Shown one piece after another: positions 33,460 to 46,783 of a stretch of DNA of 64,000 bases. Made by a program: the position numbers and the translations under genes. The first letter of the stretch is position 1. Each line of letters begins with the position of its first letter. The stretch comes from Phytophthora hibernalis (taxonomy: Eukaryota; Oomycota; Peronosporomycetes; Peronosporales; Peronosporaceae). The notes beneath the pieces were generated by a model, which saw only the letters and a program-made list of their open reading frames with translations, was not told the DNA's origin and did not search any database. The stretch covers positions 682,001 through 746,000 of the forward strand of contig JAAKBF010000224.1 in assembly GCA_012656075.1 (NCBI GenBank). The letters are read 5' to 3'.

Positions 33460-36400
33460 TAGCTTAAGCCGTGCTCTCGCGATCAACCAAACTATTTTGT
33501 TTCTACATCGCACAGAACAGCGTGGGGTCTTGCTTTTACATCATCGAAATTGTTAGCACAGTGATCTGCTTCGTCAGCGAACACCCAACACTAAATAACC
33601 TTTCAAATCGTATGTTTCTTGAGCTAATTAAACATTACATTGAAGGCTTTCACAGAAAATATACTTGCATTCTCTAAATATATCAGGTGTTCGCTGAGGA
33701 AGCAGATTACTGTACTATTATGTGCAGCGAATTCACAAGGACGACTTGAACGCAAGAACGATGTCATCTTGATATTAAGTTACTTTGCTTTAAGAATTGT
33801 ACTTCTTCTCTACGCGTTGAAATCCCGCATGTCACGCTTTGATATAAATGCTCACATGAAGTGATTCCTTTTGAATGAACAACACTAAAGCGTGCTAGAT
33901 CGAACTGTTGACTCGCTGCAAAACATTATCAGGTGTGAATTGACAGCAACTTCATGTACTTTTACAGCAATTGCAACACATTTACGAGCTTGAGCACAAA
34001 CCGTTCGTCTTGGTCACCACGGTCTTGACACTCATGCACCACCAAGTTCGGTCCGTTGGCGATGCGTTCTCGTTGGTGACCAACAAACTTCGCTACATTA
34101 TGCAAAAATATCATTCTCACACAGTATTGCAACGGATGCACAGTCCTCGAGGCGTTGAGGGTCTTAGCAGCAAAACGCTCATGAAGGAAATATTCACCGA
34201 CATTTTGTTGGAATCTTATAACCACACTCGCAGCAGTAAACGAACAGAATTCGAGCGTCTCACCAGATGTGGATACACGGAGAACAAATAAATTGTTAGT
34301 CGTATCATTTTGGTTGTTTGTTTCCGTTTTGGTGGTGATGTTCATAAGGTATCATTTCATCACTTGACACAAAAATACCGTCGACGAGCAGTTGCACTTC
34401 GCGGAAGAGTACAACTGGAATCGTGATATTCGCTCTCGATGTACACTAAAGCATCAACGAGCGATCACACCGGTGGTAAATAACGCAATTTTTTAGCTCT
34501 AACTGCAGCATCATACTCTAGATAAAAGTGTAGCCGTAGCGTATTTGCTCAGACCATTAACGTGTTCGAGCTTTAGCGCATCCGAAACTTCGTCCTTGCA
34601 AACCCTAAATAAAATAGCTACAAGGGGACAAGTCAATAATCACAACCAAAGACGTACCTTATCGTTTAGCTCGAGACCAACATAAATCGATTCATTGCAG
34701 ACCGAGCTTCACAAACGGATGGTGTAGTTATCGGGTTGGTCCAGCTCATTGCTACTACAAAAACAGTTAGCATTTGCATTTCAGGTATATTTTCTCCAAC
34801 TCACCATCGATGAGTTCGTCTTGATAATTTCTTCTACTTCGTCGGATGTGCCCGTCATGTAGGCGTGCTTCTTGCCAATGTCGACCATCTTCCGTCGCCA
34901 CCTTGTAGATGTGACCGTGGTCGCGATGATTGTTTGTCGAGTAGGAGGACATCGCTCCTAACCCAAGCGTCAACTTACCCGCTCATTGAACGTGATTCAG
35001 TTGCGCACACCGCCGAGATTACGCTATTATTATTATGTACGAATTTATTAGGAGGCGGTCTAGTGTGTAACATAAGTCATCGCATAGTGACCCAGGCGAG
35101 TAATTACGTCCGTGTGTACGTAAAAAGTATAAATACGTCTGATCAAAGTTGTATATACACACGAACGTTTAAAACGTTTGTGATGTTACTGTAATTACCA
35201 GCACTGGACGAGACGCCAAGAAAGGGACTTGGCAGACACTTTAACATGAACGTTTTCGTGTGTAACTTTAAAAATCAATTGAGTGCGTGATTTTAGATTA
35301 TTTCGGTGAATATCTTGCAGTATAACAAAACAAATTATGCGCTTCTCATTGCTTTGAGCCGCCCAAAGAAGGACACATCATGTAAATAAGGGCAAGATGA
35401 CAGTTAGCTAACTTATAGTTGCAAAAATACAATTCGATAGCCTGATGCGTATTGAGGGACACAAAAATGTAGGGATCATTTTAGTGGATGTAACGTGTCT
35501 CTTTAAGACCTGCACGCCTGGCGTTGGTCGCCAAAGTCCGGATGGCCGTCGACAGCAAGTCGAGCTACCGCGCCGGTGCATGTCTATTAGACAACGACAC
35601 CTACTTTATTTCCGTCCAACTAATACTATCCGTTCTTCCAATTCGACCGGTCCTTCCTACGCCTCACTATCGTACAAGCAGTACTCCGGGGTGTCGGTCG
35701 TCGCTCACTTGGCCACTGGGACTTCTATGCCTCGGGCGCCCGTCCTACGTGCCGCTTTCTGCAAACTTGGGCAGCGTTCCGCCCTGTACCAACCCCGCCG
35801 TCGTTCCACTCGCCTCGCTCCGCGTAGGTGACTCCGCAGTCGCCCGTCCGTTTTGTGGTTACTGGCCACTTGCGCTCGACAGCGCAGATCTGAAAGTGTG
35901 TCTCTCCGCTCCTCGAACTCAGCCTCCGCCCGCTCCATGTGGCCAGCTACCATCCGTTTTGTCCATATTTTGCCACCGAGGAGCCACTAGTACCCCCAGC
36001 CTCCCATTCGTTCCATATCTTTGCTGCCGAAGAGCCACTTGTGCTCCCCAGCCGCCCATTCCACCCATTCACCCACACCATACGTGCTTGTCGTGCGCTC
36101 CTGACTTCCGTAATCGTCCAGCTCTTCGGCATCATCGAGCGCTTCGACGCGCATCCTTCCATCGTCATTGGTCCGCTCCGGTTGCAGTTGTGCTCTGCGC
36201 ACTTCCGGTCGCCGTCATCGACCTACTTTCCGCCTCTGTCGTGCGCTTCAGCTCACCATTAGCCGCCGACGCGTCCGTCAACCACTCTCGCCCATCTGAC
36301 GTCGTGCTCATCAGCCGCTCACTTCCGACCGTCGTCACGCGCAGCAACGCCAATGCGTTACAGACGGTTAGAACTAAGTGCAGAAGGGAATGATTCCAAC
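33460..36400. other. Decayed repeat DNA, mostly unassigned
   Basis: Frames at 33971-34291 (+) and about 34780-34900 (-, containing KKHAYMTGTSDEVEEIIKT) look protein-like but match no family I recognise. From 35500 the DNA is C-rich with long open frames on both strands and no domain. The rest shows nothing. Confidence 0.4.
35962..36061. repeat. Two tandem copies of a 50-bp unit
   Basis: Units begin tccatattttgccaccgagg and tccatatctttgctgccgaa and stay about 80% identical over 50 bp. Confidence 0.6.
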
Positions 36401-36900
36401 CTAAAGAAGAGTTTTGTTAAACACCAGCTCCTTGTCAATATCCACAGTCAATCTAGCCGTCTTGGATGAAGCTGGTGGCAAGGTCAGGATTAATGCACGA
36501 GCTTCCTTTTTCGCAGCTTTGCGCTGGCGCTTCAGCCACACTTCCTTGCCGATCTCCCCCATTGCACCGCCATTAGCATAGCCATTTAAACGCCTCGACA
36601 TGTTTACAATCGAGGGCGGATAGAGCCCAGTACCTTTGAAACCGTTGACCGCGTTCGAGGGCGGTGAAAAATGACCTTGACCAAGCAATTCGGATGACGT
36701 CTTTTTCGATTGAATCGTAGAAGCACTTTCAAACAGCTTGTCCTTTACTGCATTCGTGAAAGGCGTGAACACATTAAGATCAAGTGGTTGATACATGTGC
36801 GTCGCATTTGAGGCAATGTAAGCAACATGACCTCCATGCCGAAAGCTGCACCAATGGACTCTAAAATAACATACACACCCAAAATGATACTACCTCCGGC
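36401..36900 (-). pseudogene. DDE_1/pogo-like transposase C-terminal fragment
   Basis: The minus frame 36796-36401 begins MYQPLDLNVFTPFTNAVKDK, preceded in another frame by ASNATH. This is the NATH-x-QPLD-v motif of pogo/Tigger-type DDE_1 transposases. A Lys-rich tail (KEVWLKRQRKAAKKEAR) follows. The catalytic N-terminal half is missing. Confidence 0.55.
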
Positions 36901-37720
36901 CCGAAACATAATGTGCATACAAGTAATGATATTTATACGTTTACTCACAGAACGATTGATACATCGCGTAGGACCTCTTTGGGGTGATATATGTCTTGTG
37001 CGGCTGCTCTATTTTTTACATTTACACTGGTTGCCTCCGTGGACCACTACATACACATTCACAAATACACTTATCAACTCGGGCGACTAAACATTTTCGC
37101 AGCGCTCTCAATATTTATCTGATCCAGTTGCGGATTCAACCTACTCAATTGTTGTGTCCACAGCTGTTGGGTTAGCATGCGTTAAGATAGTTTAACGCCC
37201 AATCAATCCGCACAGAAAAGTAAACAATCCTGCAATTAGACACTGATTACTGGTATGAAAAACTAACGACAACATATTGACCAATCAAATTGCGTACATA
37301 GTTTGGTTCGATCCAATTTTAGCCAATAATATTCCTTAAAAAACATTGTGTGCCTCACATAATAGTTAGATGCATATTTTGTTTCGGGCCGGAGGTAGAA
37401 ACAAAATAAACATAAAAATTAACAGGATAAGATCATATAACGTGGTTTACCAATTCATGAACCGCCAGTAGCAGCTCATGAGAAATCGCTTGTGACGACC
37501 CAATTTTTTGAGCATATGGGACAAGTGCGGTACACAACCAATCAGAAGCGAGAGCTCTGATTTTTAAGGGTCTTTGTAATACTTTGAGTCAAATTTTGAG
37601 CTCACGGCGTCAGAGCAAACAAAGCGGTAATATATTTTTTTATTACGCACTGACCAGTTGATGAACCATGGCCTCCATACAAACTCTCATATAAAATCAT
37701 ACCAGCGCGCTCTCCAGCAG

Positions 37721-38970
37721 TCATGGCCCAGGAGCAGACACTCGTTCGGCGCTGTCGTCCGTCACCGCATGAAGCGGCTGTGGCACTTCGAGACCGCTTT
37801 TTGTCTTTCTCTTTTTGCGTGGAGGTGTCACCAGCAAATCTCTCTTGCTCAGGATTTGCTGGCTGGCATCATCTGTCTTCCGCGAGCTCTTCTTTCTTAG
37901 TGGTGATGGCGGAAGTGTCAGGGTGTGCTGTCTCGCCTCTTCTCTCACTCGCAACCAGCTTGAGAGTCCAAGCTCACCTCGCACGATGCCCCCATTGTTA
38001 CACTTGCCGAGCCTCGCTTCCATGTTTGGCAGAGAGCGGGAAAATTCCGCATGTCCGAAAGCCATTTTTAATCGTCTTTTTGTTAGTCATGAGCTTGTCC
38101 TTGTACGCTCGACTGGCGATCTTTTTTCGAGATGGTGACATCTGCTGACGGCTTGAGCACGCGCCTCAACAGCTTACGGACTTCATGCTTGAACCCCTGG
38201 TACACGGCCACATCCAGTGGCTGGACTAAATGAGTCGCGTTAGCCGGAAGAAAAACCAGGATAATGCCATAAGTTCGAGCTTCGCTCACAGCAGAAGCCC
38301 CCATGTGTGACGTACATCCATCGCAAACAAGCACGATCGGACGGGCAATGTCAGCGCCAATCCCATCGGAAAAATGTTTAATCCATCTGTCGAAAATGAC
38401 AGCATTGAGAAATCCTTTGGCCGCCGAATGAATTCCAGAATTAGGAATGTGGCAGCCGTCCAGGGCTGTGCGCCTGACAGTTTTGTCGGGTAAAATATAA
38501 AGCGGCGGTGCCGCACGACCATCTGCACTCACGGCTGCAACAACAGACAGGTGGAATGCTGACTCAGTGGACTTTGTCCACACGTTGGACGAGCCACGAA
38601 CAGCAAGCACAGTACTCGATTGGTGCTTGCTGAGGAAGCTAGTCTCATCCATACTCCAGATGCGGCTGCCGTCGAGATTATGGATAATAACCAGCTTCGT
38701 CAGCTCGCAGAACAGCTTGCCCAAACCAGACGTGTCTGCCTCATTTCGAGCACGCGCGAGGGGCTCAGACGCACGTAGACCTCCTCCGACTTCTTTAATA
38801 GCGTATGAATGGGAATAGACGACGTACGTGCGAAAGCGGCATACTTCTCCCCTTCGTACGCTCTATAGAGGGCTTCCTCGATGTCCTCCTTGACTTATCG
38901 CCCGCGCCGCACCACCACCTTCACGACTTGGCCCCTCCAGTTGTGGTACATGCAGCAAAAGTCTCAGCGG
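37721..38970 (-). pseudogene. DDE_1/pogo-like transposase
   Basis: The main frame 38724-38083 (213 aa) has the DDE core: WSMDETSF (first Asp), VLVCDGCTSHMGASA (second Asp) and LPANATHLVQPLDVAVYQGFK (PATHLxQPLD region). A frame upstream (38900-38740) has RAYEGEKYAAFARTSSIP of the helix-turn-helix region. A frame downstream (38065-37721) has the basic C-terminus (LRKKSSRKTDD, PPRKKRKTKS). The pieces sit in different frames. Recognition sites for its terminal repeats were not found. Confidence 0.7.
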
Positions 38971-38979
38971 ACGTACAGG

Positions 38980-39895
38980 AGGGCTCGCCGCCACCCAAAT
39001 TACTTAACTGTGTTAATTTAAACTTGTCTCTGATAACTTAAATATTGAACCGGGTTGTAGTGCCCAAAATTGATTTGTCACATTTTATCCAATGGGAATC
39101 CAACATCGACAAATAACGAGCTGGCATTGTGCACTAAACTGATACCGTGCACTCATAGATTTTAAAATTAGTAAAAATCTTGTTTAACCCTTTTATTGCT
39201 CATTCGTTTTCTATTTGAAAATATGTTTACTTTAATCATGATGAAATTGTGAAATGATGCGTACTGTCTCGGTTTGGTATTACTGTCTTGTGGCTACTAG
39301 ACAGGCATCCCCACTATTCGATACATAACTACTGATGGAGAAGCAAAGATTTACATAATTGTCTGCATGCCTGTAGGAGCGGAAATAAATAATAGAACAC
39401 TCGGTAACGATGCAATTTATTACTGCAACCTTATTCACACGCAGCGATCTACAAGCAGCTCTCGACAGTCGCTAGAGACGATGGCGCTCGTGGCGCAGTA
39501 CTGATCAAGTCACACTGAACAGCATTTCCACAATAATTTGAAGTGGGCGGGATCCGAGCAGCATATAGGAGGTCGTTTCTGAAGAAACCTTGCGACACTA
39601 GAGCGTGCGCAAAGCCTTCCGAACTCGCTGACGCGGGCTCTGGTATGGTTGCACGAGCACGCAGGAAAGGCTCGAGCGCAGCCTCTTCCGCGCTCGTCTG
39701 CGAAGCTGTCAGTCATTCGAGAACCTTGCCCAAAAGCAGCGGAGTGGCCCATACGAAGACTTGCTGGAAGAGGTGCAGCACCTTGCGCGGAAGCTGAGAC
39801 CCCCAAGCAAGCGGCTAAGTTGTGGTCCGTGCTATTTACGGATTATTTATCTGGAAATCTGGTTATTTACGGTTTATATATCTGGGCTAAATTTT
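38980..39895. other. No gene seen
   Basis: AT-rich to 39480, then a GC-richer stretch with open frames on both strands that lack coding features. At 39833-39890 short repeats of tatttacgg/ttatatatctgg occur. Confidence 0.4.
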
Positions 39896-40300
39896 GAGAC
39901 TAAATAGTGATTTATTTTTCGTCTCCGAAAATAGTGCCAAGACCCCATTGGTTGCTGTGCTGCGTCAGGACACGCGGTGGTCGTCCACATTTTCGATGCT
40001 GAAACGCTATTTGAAACTGCGCGAGTTCATTGCTGCCGACGACGAGGAACTGGCCGACTTTATCCCCTCAAGCGCGACCCACCGCAAGATGGGGCGTGGT
40101 TCGTGCGCCTGCGAGACGTGGAGTCAGTATCCACGCGCCTCCCGGCAAAGAACCTGACCTGCTAGATGCGCGTATCCTCTTTGACGCCCTTCTGGACGTT
40201 CGACCGACATTCGTCGGTTACCTCAGTACGCAACTTGATGCAGATTGGTTTGGGCTGTGTGCTAACTACCGTGTTGTGTTATGTAAAAGCGCCTGATGCA
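39896..40300 (+). pseudogene. hAT transposase fragment
   Basis: The frame contains LRQDTRWSSTFSMLKRYLKLREFI, the conserved TRWSSTF segment of hAT transposases, followed by a helical region. The frame then shifts (DARILFDALLDVRP). No DDE residues or hATC are attached. Confidence 0.55.
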
Positions 40301-40757
40301 GATATTGCCCACACAGCCAAGTTTAGTCGGTGACTTGAACAACCGGGCACGCTGAGCAGATTGGCGAGCCGCTTGGTGACAGCACATTTGCACCGACTTA
40401 AAAACGACAGCCAGCAATATATTTTCCAAAAAATGGTTGAAATCGCATGATAGCCGCCATATGACCCTTGGCATTCAGTTGGTGACCCGATTCGCCCAGC
40501 ACTGGCGCAAGTGACGGAAGCCGGTATGTGTCCTAGCCCCCGTCACGTAGCAGCCGTAAACAGCCAGGTCCTATTCCGTTCCGTGCGTCCAACCGTCCAG
40601 GATGACACCATACTGCTCAGACATCTCAGTGCCAATGTCCTTCTTCACCGGCTTCGTCAATGCCTCCATGAGAGAGGTCAAGGTGGACACAGATATGGGG
40701 TCAAGGCTCGTGTAAGATTAGGCACAAGAAATCACTCAAAATTAACCACGAAAATAA

Positions 40758-41170
40758 TTACCGGCGCGTTTCCTTGGATTCACAAAAGGGAAGCGGTAGG
40801 TTGCCAACGACGACCCACTTGAGCCAGGCACACCGGTTCGATGCTTTCTGGCTCACCGACCGCACCAGTGTGCCGGTGGCCCCGACGGTGGCGTCACGCA
40901 TGTCAGCCTCAAAGGTCGAGTGAGTTACCTTGACGTGGGACACCAGATTGGTGTACCCAGTCGTGGGTGTGTGCTTGTGGCACTTGATGTAAGCATTGTA
41001 TTGGTAGTATCCGGGATATCTCCCTCCTTGTCCAGGCAGGACATGAAGAAGAACCGGGCAATCTGCCTGGGCGAGACGGTGGGCTGCAGATGAGCAGCTG
41101 CGAGGAGGTTGTCGGTCATGGTGGAGAGGTGGGTGGGAGCGCTTGCTCGCCTTGATGCTATGATTATCAC
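40758..41170 (-). pseudogene. BED-finger N-terminus of a hAT transposase
   Basis: On the minus strand, a C-x2-C segment (CIKCHKHTP) with TGYTNLVSHVKVTH fits a BED zinc finger. It is followed by VSQKASNRCAWLKWVVVGNLPLPFCE, typical of oomycete hAT transposases. It lies in opposite orientation to the hAT piece at 39896, so the two are not parts of one intact gene. Confidence 0.55.
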
Positions 41171-42255
41171 AATCTGCACTATCGTTTAACACAGCAGGAA
41201 ACGTCGCCTTTAATGATGAAATACCGGACCGTTCGGAATTAGAACTAACTGCGGCGAATGTAGGAGCTCATAGTTAACTTTATTTGGAGTTAATACACCA
41301 TTCCGGGTCACATGTAGGCAGGTGTACCAGCATATATCGTTTTTGCATGAGCTCAAGGATATTTCTAATATCCAACTCCACGCTTGCTTCAGATTGTGGC
41401 AATTTTGTTTTGGTATCTCTTTTACATTACATTCTGATATATCGACAGCATTCTTTCAGGACCAGAGACGTTGAACTACGATCATATGAATCATAATCCT
41501 GTCAAATCCATCGACCAATCTTGACCAATCGCATTTTAGCGCAAACGTGTACGTGAGTTTATCGCGCTTTTTCTCATCGATCAATTTTTAATAGTGTTGC
41601 TCCACGCAGCAATAAATACACGATATCGTTTTTGCTCGAATAACCTCGAGCTGCGTTTTGTAGACTGGTCCAAAGTCTCCCCGTCTACTTCTCTTATTTT
41701 GCTGGTGTTTGGCTGGAAGTACATCAACAGTACACTCGAATGCGTTAGGAGACAATCTCACAAAATGTTGACGCGATAAAGTGCGAATCTGCCTGTTTTT
41801 CGCTGGTAATGTTGGACGTTCGCAAGCAACAGCCAGGACTCTTCCACATTATACACTCAGTCACATTAAACCAAATGTGAGTCACATTACACCAAATGTG
41901 GCATGGTGTTTGCCATTGTTTGCATCAACATATCTACACACATAAACTTCTGATTAGTATTGGTCATATTTAACCCATTAGCGATGCAAGGCCCTATTAA
42001 GGCCTTTCCCAAAACACGGTAGAAAATCGCCTATTAAAGTTTGTTATCACCCTAACTTGTAACATATCATAAACAGTATTTATCATCCTAACTTGTAACA
42101 TATCATAAACAGTATTATTCGTAATCATTTAATCTTACTCAAGCCAAGTGATATTCTTTAATAAGGCAATGTGAGAAAATCACTGAAGACGATTTGTTGC
42201 ACGAGATATGCAATGAGTACCGTGAAATCGCCCTTTAAGAAATAAGTGACTTAGA
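41171..42255. other. AT-rich repeat DNA, no gene
   Basis: It holds a 21-bp tandem pair near 41870-41910 (gtcacattaaaccaaatgtg and gtcacattacaccaaatgtg). It also holds a duplicated 34-36-bp unit at about 42049-42117 (cctaacttgtaacatatcat...). Part of it is weakly repeated at 46080-46290. Confidence 0.5.
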
Positions 42256-42680
42256 TTTGTAAACTATTATTTACCTAGGTGGCTCGCGAAATGGGTTAGT
42301 ACATATAACAGCCGTATTGAAAGACATCATGGTGCATATTGAACTTATGAGACATCATGGACGAAGACGTGGCGCAATTTACCGGCACGTCCTAGCCCAT
42401 ATTTAGGGTTGCCATATGTGACCAAGTCAATCGACGACCACAAGGACCTACATCAACAAACGTTGCACGGACCAATCGACTTTGCGAAATGTAGGTCAAC
42501 ACTCTGCGCATTGAGTTGCGTTCACGAACAAAGCCAGGCGGCTCTATGCAACGTAATGGACTCGCAGGGTGCCTACTACGATACCAGTATCCTCCTAAAC
42601 AAACACATCATCAATGGCGGCTGTCAGGAAATGGCGTGCCCATCGTGGCCGTCCCTGAACAAGCTCAGTAGATATGGATC
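42256..42680 (+). repeat. Left arm of a 425-bp inverted repeat
   Basis: It matches the complement of 46358-46783 at roughly 95%, from gattt-aaactatt-tacctaggtgg to aagctcagtagatatgga. Both arms carry the same frame beginning PYVTKSIDD, which has no recognised domain. Confidence 0.85.
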
Positions 42681-42910
42681 TGTAAGGATGGGATTTTCCC
42701 ATGGTGTCCATAAGTACGGTAGCCTCCTTGAGAAGGAATACTATCCAGTTTTTCTTTCATATCATGACATCAATTATGTGTTTTTGAGGCCTGGCGGCAT
42801 CAACGTCATTTGTAATCATCGCAACCTGATTCGCCCGACCAGGAGTTTACTACGCATGTGAAAGGTAAACTGCTTCGCTGGTTGATAAAACTGTTGAAAG
42901 TGCGCAACAC
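42660..42910 (+). pseudogene. Ty3/gypsy RNase H-like fragment
   Basis: The frame has a GVHKYGSLLEKEYYPVFLSY segment followed by RPGGINVICNHRNLI. This fits the gypsy reverse transcriptase/RNase H region in which the WS..EKE..P and DHRNL-type motifs recur. A shift then leads to KLLRWLIKLL. Confidence 0.55.
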
Positions 42911-43359
42911 CATTGTGTATTTTGAAGAGGCCAAGCAGATATAATAAGTAGTTGGGGGTGGAAGTTTGCTCACGACTATTGTGACCTTCATGCGCGTTAG
43001 ACGATCGCGATTTCGTGCATCGCAGCAGTCAGTACGGCGTTTATTGGAACATGATGCATGTACCTGATCTATGCTGAACGTAATTCCTGCAATACAATCT
43101 GCACATACAAGCTTTTTCAAGCCACCTATGTATTCGCTACACTCCTGTTTACTATCCCACGTCCGCTGGGTGAGTTGTCCACATATCGACGGAAGATATG
43201 GCCTACGCACAGAGCCGTGATACATACAAAAATACGTACAAGCGCAGACAATAAAAAACGTTGCTTATGGCCAATCACTTTGATTGGTTCATTTTCAAGC
43301 AATTGATGACTGGAAAATAAACCAAAAATTCACACACAAATTGTTTTTATTTAGACTTC

Positions 43360-43690
43360 GGCATACACGAGTGCCTTGCAGAAACGCTTACGGACAGTAT
43401 CTTTGTCTAAACCTTCCCAAACGCGTATCATTCGCTCAACCATAGCTCGCCACTTTCATTCCGCCGTCGCATTCTCCGGAGCGTCCTCTGATAGCCACTC
43501 CTTTCTTGTCATCGCTTCGACTGGCCCCATCACTTCAACGCCTAGGGGTTGGCACACTGAAGTCGTGTTCAGTGATAGGGGCTCTAGGTAGCAGATCAGC
43601 TCACCCGCAACGATGTCTTCACTCTCGCCTGAGACGTGGCTGTATATGTAGTCAACCGTTAACACTGAAGGTTCTTCAATCTCATAAATA
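43360..43690 (-). pseudogene. DDE_1 transposase C-terminal fragment
   Basis: The minus frame reads NTTSVCQPLGVEVMGPVEAM, the NTTS-x-QPLDvGVMGP region of pogo/Tigger transposases with Asp replaced by Gly. After a shift it continues with ERMIRVWEGLDKDTVRKRFCKAL. It is embedded between gypsy fragments. Confidence 0.55.
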
Positions 43691-43989
43691 AGTAGCTCGC
43701 GGATATAGCGGTGCCAAATATCTTAATTCATCCAGGTGTTTTTCTAAACACAGTAAATATGGCCTTAACTTTTTTGTTTTGCACGACATAATTATGAGAA
43801 TTACCAATCTTACCCTTTGGATACTTTGACAGTTTTATTTGCTCAATTGTGGGTTTGGCATGACCTCCAAAATGGAAAGAATCGGTAGTTTATACCTATA
43901 CGCCACACAAATTGCAATTAAAACAACAGAACAGCAGCAATGGTACAAAATACCTTACCATCGGCACGAGCTGTTGAACGTGCAGTTAA

Positions 43990-44340
43990 TAGGTCAGAGT
44001 GTTTGGTACGGCTTTGCTCGGGTGGAACAGTAGCTTTGATTTGACGCCAGTGTGGAGCAGCGAAAACGGTTCGCACTTCAAAAATGAAGTAGTGATCGAA
44101 CTATGCAAACGAATGAAATGCCAGCAACATGTTGTGGTGGCATACAGGTTGTTGGTGAATAGGTTAATTGAACGAGTGAACCGAGATATTTTATACGATT
44201 TGTGTATAATGCTTGTACAATTACACCGATGCCGAATTTGTTTACAGATAGACAAACATCGGAAAGGTATGCGCCCAATTGGACCTTGCACAGTCGTCAC
44301 CGAAGCTACATGCAGCGAAACATTTGTGTAAAAGTTTAAA
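43990..44340 (+). pseudogene. Ty3/gypsy integrase core fragment
   Basis: The frame has VWSSENGSHFKNEVV, QQHVVVAYRLLVNRLIERVNRD and a downstream IGPCTVV. This follows the retroelement integrase pattern SDnGSHF...NG-x-ER-x-N. The central catalytic Asp is replaced (SSENG for SDNG), so it is dead. Confidence 0.65.
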
Positions 44341-44549
44341 GTTTACTGGAAATAGAGATTCTGCACAAAGTTTGTACGACCTTCACGTTTTCTTTAAAAC
44401 ATAATTTCTCCAAGCCACTTTGGTCAAATTATAGTGGAAACCAAAAATGTGTGGATTCCACACTACTACCCTGGCACTATCCCAACCATCCATCTATTTG
44501 AAACTTTGAGAATGCCTCGCTAGCATTCTATTGCACTGCTGAAGATGCA

Positions 44550-44690
44550 ATGACGGAGCCAACCAAGCGCAAGAACTTCGCGGAAGCCGAAGATAATAAT
44601 CTGCTGAAGCAAGCTCCGACCGAAGAGACCTACTGGCAGGAGCATGATAAGGTGGCGGAGGATTGGAACGACCTTGCGGGACAGTAGCTA
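44550..44690 (+). pseudogene. Myb/SANT-like fragment
   Basis: A short frame MTEPTKRKNFAEAEDNNLLK resembles the start of a SANT/Myb-like domain common in oomycete element-associated proteins. It ends at a stop after about 50 codons. Confidence 0.35.
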
Positions 44691-46357
44691 CATCCCTGAA
44701 CGTTTTAGGAAGAACCCTACGGGAAAATCAGTTCAAAATTGTTTTAACGCGTTGCTAGGCTGGTGTTCACCCTTTCGCGATACGAGGACGCATTTCTCAC
44801 CCTTTAATCCCAATAAGATAAAAATAAAGACAAACAGAGGCCCAAATCTGGATAAGCTCGCTTGGCATTAATTTTTAAAATTAGGCGTATTCACAGGCAT
44901 GCATATAAAGTACTGCATTATCCCTACACGATTGCCCCTTGCCCATAAGTCCAAGTCAGTTTATTGTCATGTTCTACCGCAAAGAAAAATGTAGCTAAGA
45001 ACTTATCGCAATTGGAGTTTGTGCTTAAGTTTAGGACAAAATCTGTGAAGCTAACAATAGAATCCTATCAAAACGATTCAAAACGGGATATATGTGTGTG
45101 TGCAGAACAAGATCTGTCATATCAGACACACCCTCCCATTGTAGTACCTGGCGCCACATTCAAAATTGCAAGATATTATTGTCCTTAACATTCCGATAAA
45201 ACAAAATTGACTACCAATCGGTTCAGAAAAATCCTGTTATGTGGTCCACGTAATGGTGGCACCACAGCCTGAAAGTGGCAAAGAAGGTGTAATGACCTCG
45301 CCGCACTGAAACCCTTGACCACGACGCGATATTTCAACAACTATGTAGTTGGTTAAGCATAAACGAGCCTCAATCGAAGCAGAAAGAAACAAGCTAGAAT
45401 TTGCGCTATCAACATGTTTCAAACTCGTAGTTGCGGTGTTCGTTTCGCTCAAAACCCTACAGAATGCTGTTTTCCATTCTGATTAAGTCAGGTATGATGT
45501 GTTAAAGGGCAAAAATGCGCCCTTTAAGAGGGTGATTTTCTAACATGTTTTGGAAAAGGGCTTAAGGCCAATAAATTTTGTCCTTACAATTAGGACCAAA
45601 TAATGGCCTATTTGCACAAGATCATCTCGACCATCCTTCTTCTCCCCGACAGAAATCGTCGTCAGCCCGCTCGCGTACGTGCCGCGTGTACATGCATCAA
45701 GTGAGCGTAGCGTGCACAAGTTACCAGTATCTTCATAGGGAACGGCACACATTGCGCACTACGGAGCCACCCACACAGCTATTTGATGTGGTAGGTACTA
45801 CTGAGGTCTAGATTAATATAGGCATTTGATCTCTGCTTATGAAGTCTTTACATTTGGTAGGAGATATTTTTTGAAGACGCCTATTCATCAACTCACTGGA
45901 GGCGACAGCTTCTGCAAGTCAAAAATCGTCTTAACAACATCACTTAGTGTCTAAATCGATAATTTTTAAAGCTGTGACTGCCGCTGCGGGATTCGTTGTT
46001 TTAAATTCCTAACACTTTCAGCTCGGTTTAGCCTGGTATACCGTGTTAAGCATAAGTTCAACTTAACAGCCACCCTATTTGGTAACATATCATTTGAACT
46101 GTACTTGGCCTAAACATTTTGGCATACTGAACCCAAGTGAGACTAATGAATCAGGCAGTATTAGCAAATCACTGAAGTGGGTTTGCCGCACAGGATAGGC
46201 AAAACGAGTACAATGAAATCGTTAAAGGGCTATTGCGCTGTTAAAAAACACTATAGTTTACCTAGGTGGATCGCAAAAACATTAATTGCTCTTTAACCTT
46301 TATCCCCCATTCTCCCTACTAGTAGAGATCCGCAGACACCCCTGTTATGTGCAGAAT
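44691..46357. other. Repeat-derived DNA, no gene
   Basis: Frames here are short. Segment 46080-46290 weakly repeats 41990-42300 in direct orientation (taacatatcat, aatcactgaag, gtttacctaggtgg), which may be remnants of long terminal repeats. Confidence 0.4.
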
Positions 46358-46783
46358 CCATATCTACTGAGCTTGTTCAGTGACGGCCACGACGGGCACG
46401 CCAGGTTTCCCGACAGCCGCCATTGATGATGTGTTTGTTTAGGAGGATACTGGTATCGTAGTAGGCACCCTGCGAGTCCATTACGTTGCAAAGAGCCGCT
46501 TGTCTTTGTTCGTGAACGCAACTCAATGCGCAGAGTGTTGACCTACATTTCGCAAAGTCGATTGGTCCGTGCAACGTTTGTTGATGTAGGTCCTTGTTGT
46601 CGTCGATTGACTTGGTCACATATGGCAACCCTAAATATGGGCTAGGACGTGCCGGTAAATTGCGCCACGTCTTCGTCCATGATGTCTCATAAGTTCAATA
46701 TGCACCATGATGTCTTTCAATACGGCTGTTATCTGTACTAACCCTTTCGCGAGCCACCTAGGTAAAAAATAGTTTGCAAATCA
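46358..46783 (-). repeat. Right arm of the 425-bp inverted repeat
   Basis: This is the complement of 42256-42680. It shares the frame beginning MPYVTKSIDD and ends at the cctaggt-aaa-aatagttt border. Confidence 0.85.

Noticed and set aside
39896..41170. A single hAT gene spanning both hAT pieces
   Set aside because: The pieces lie on opposite strands and carry non-adjacent parts of the protein.
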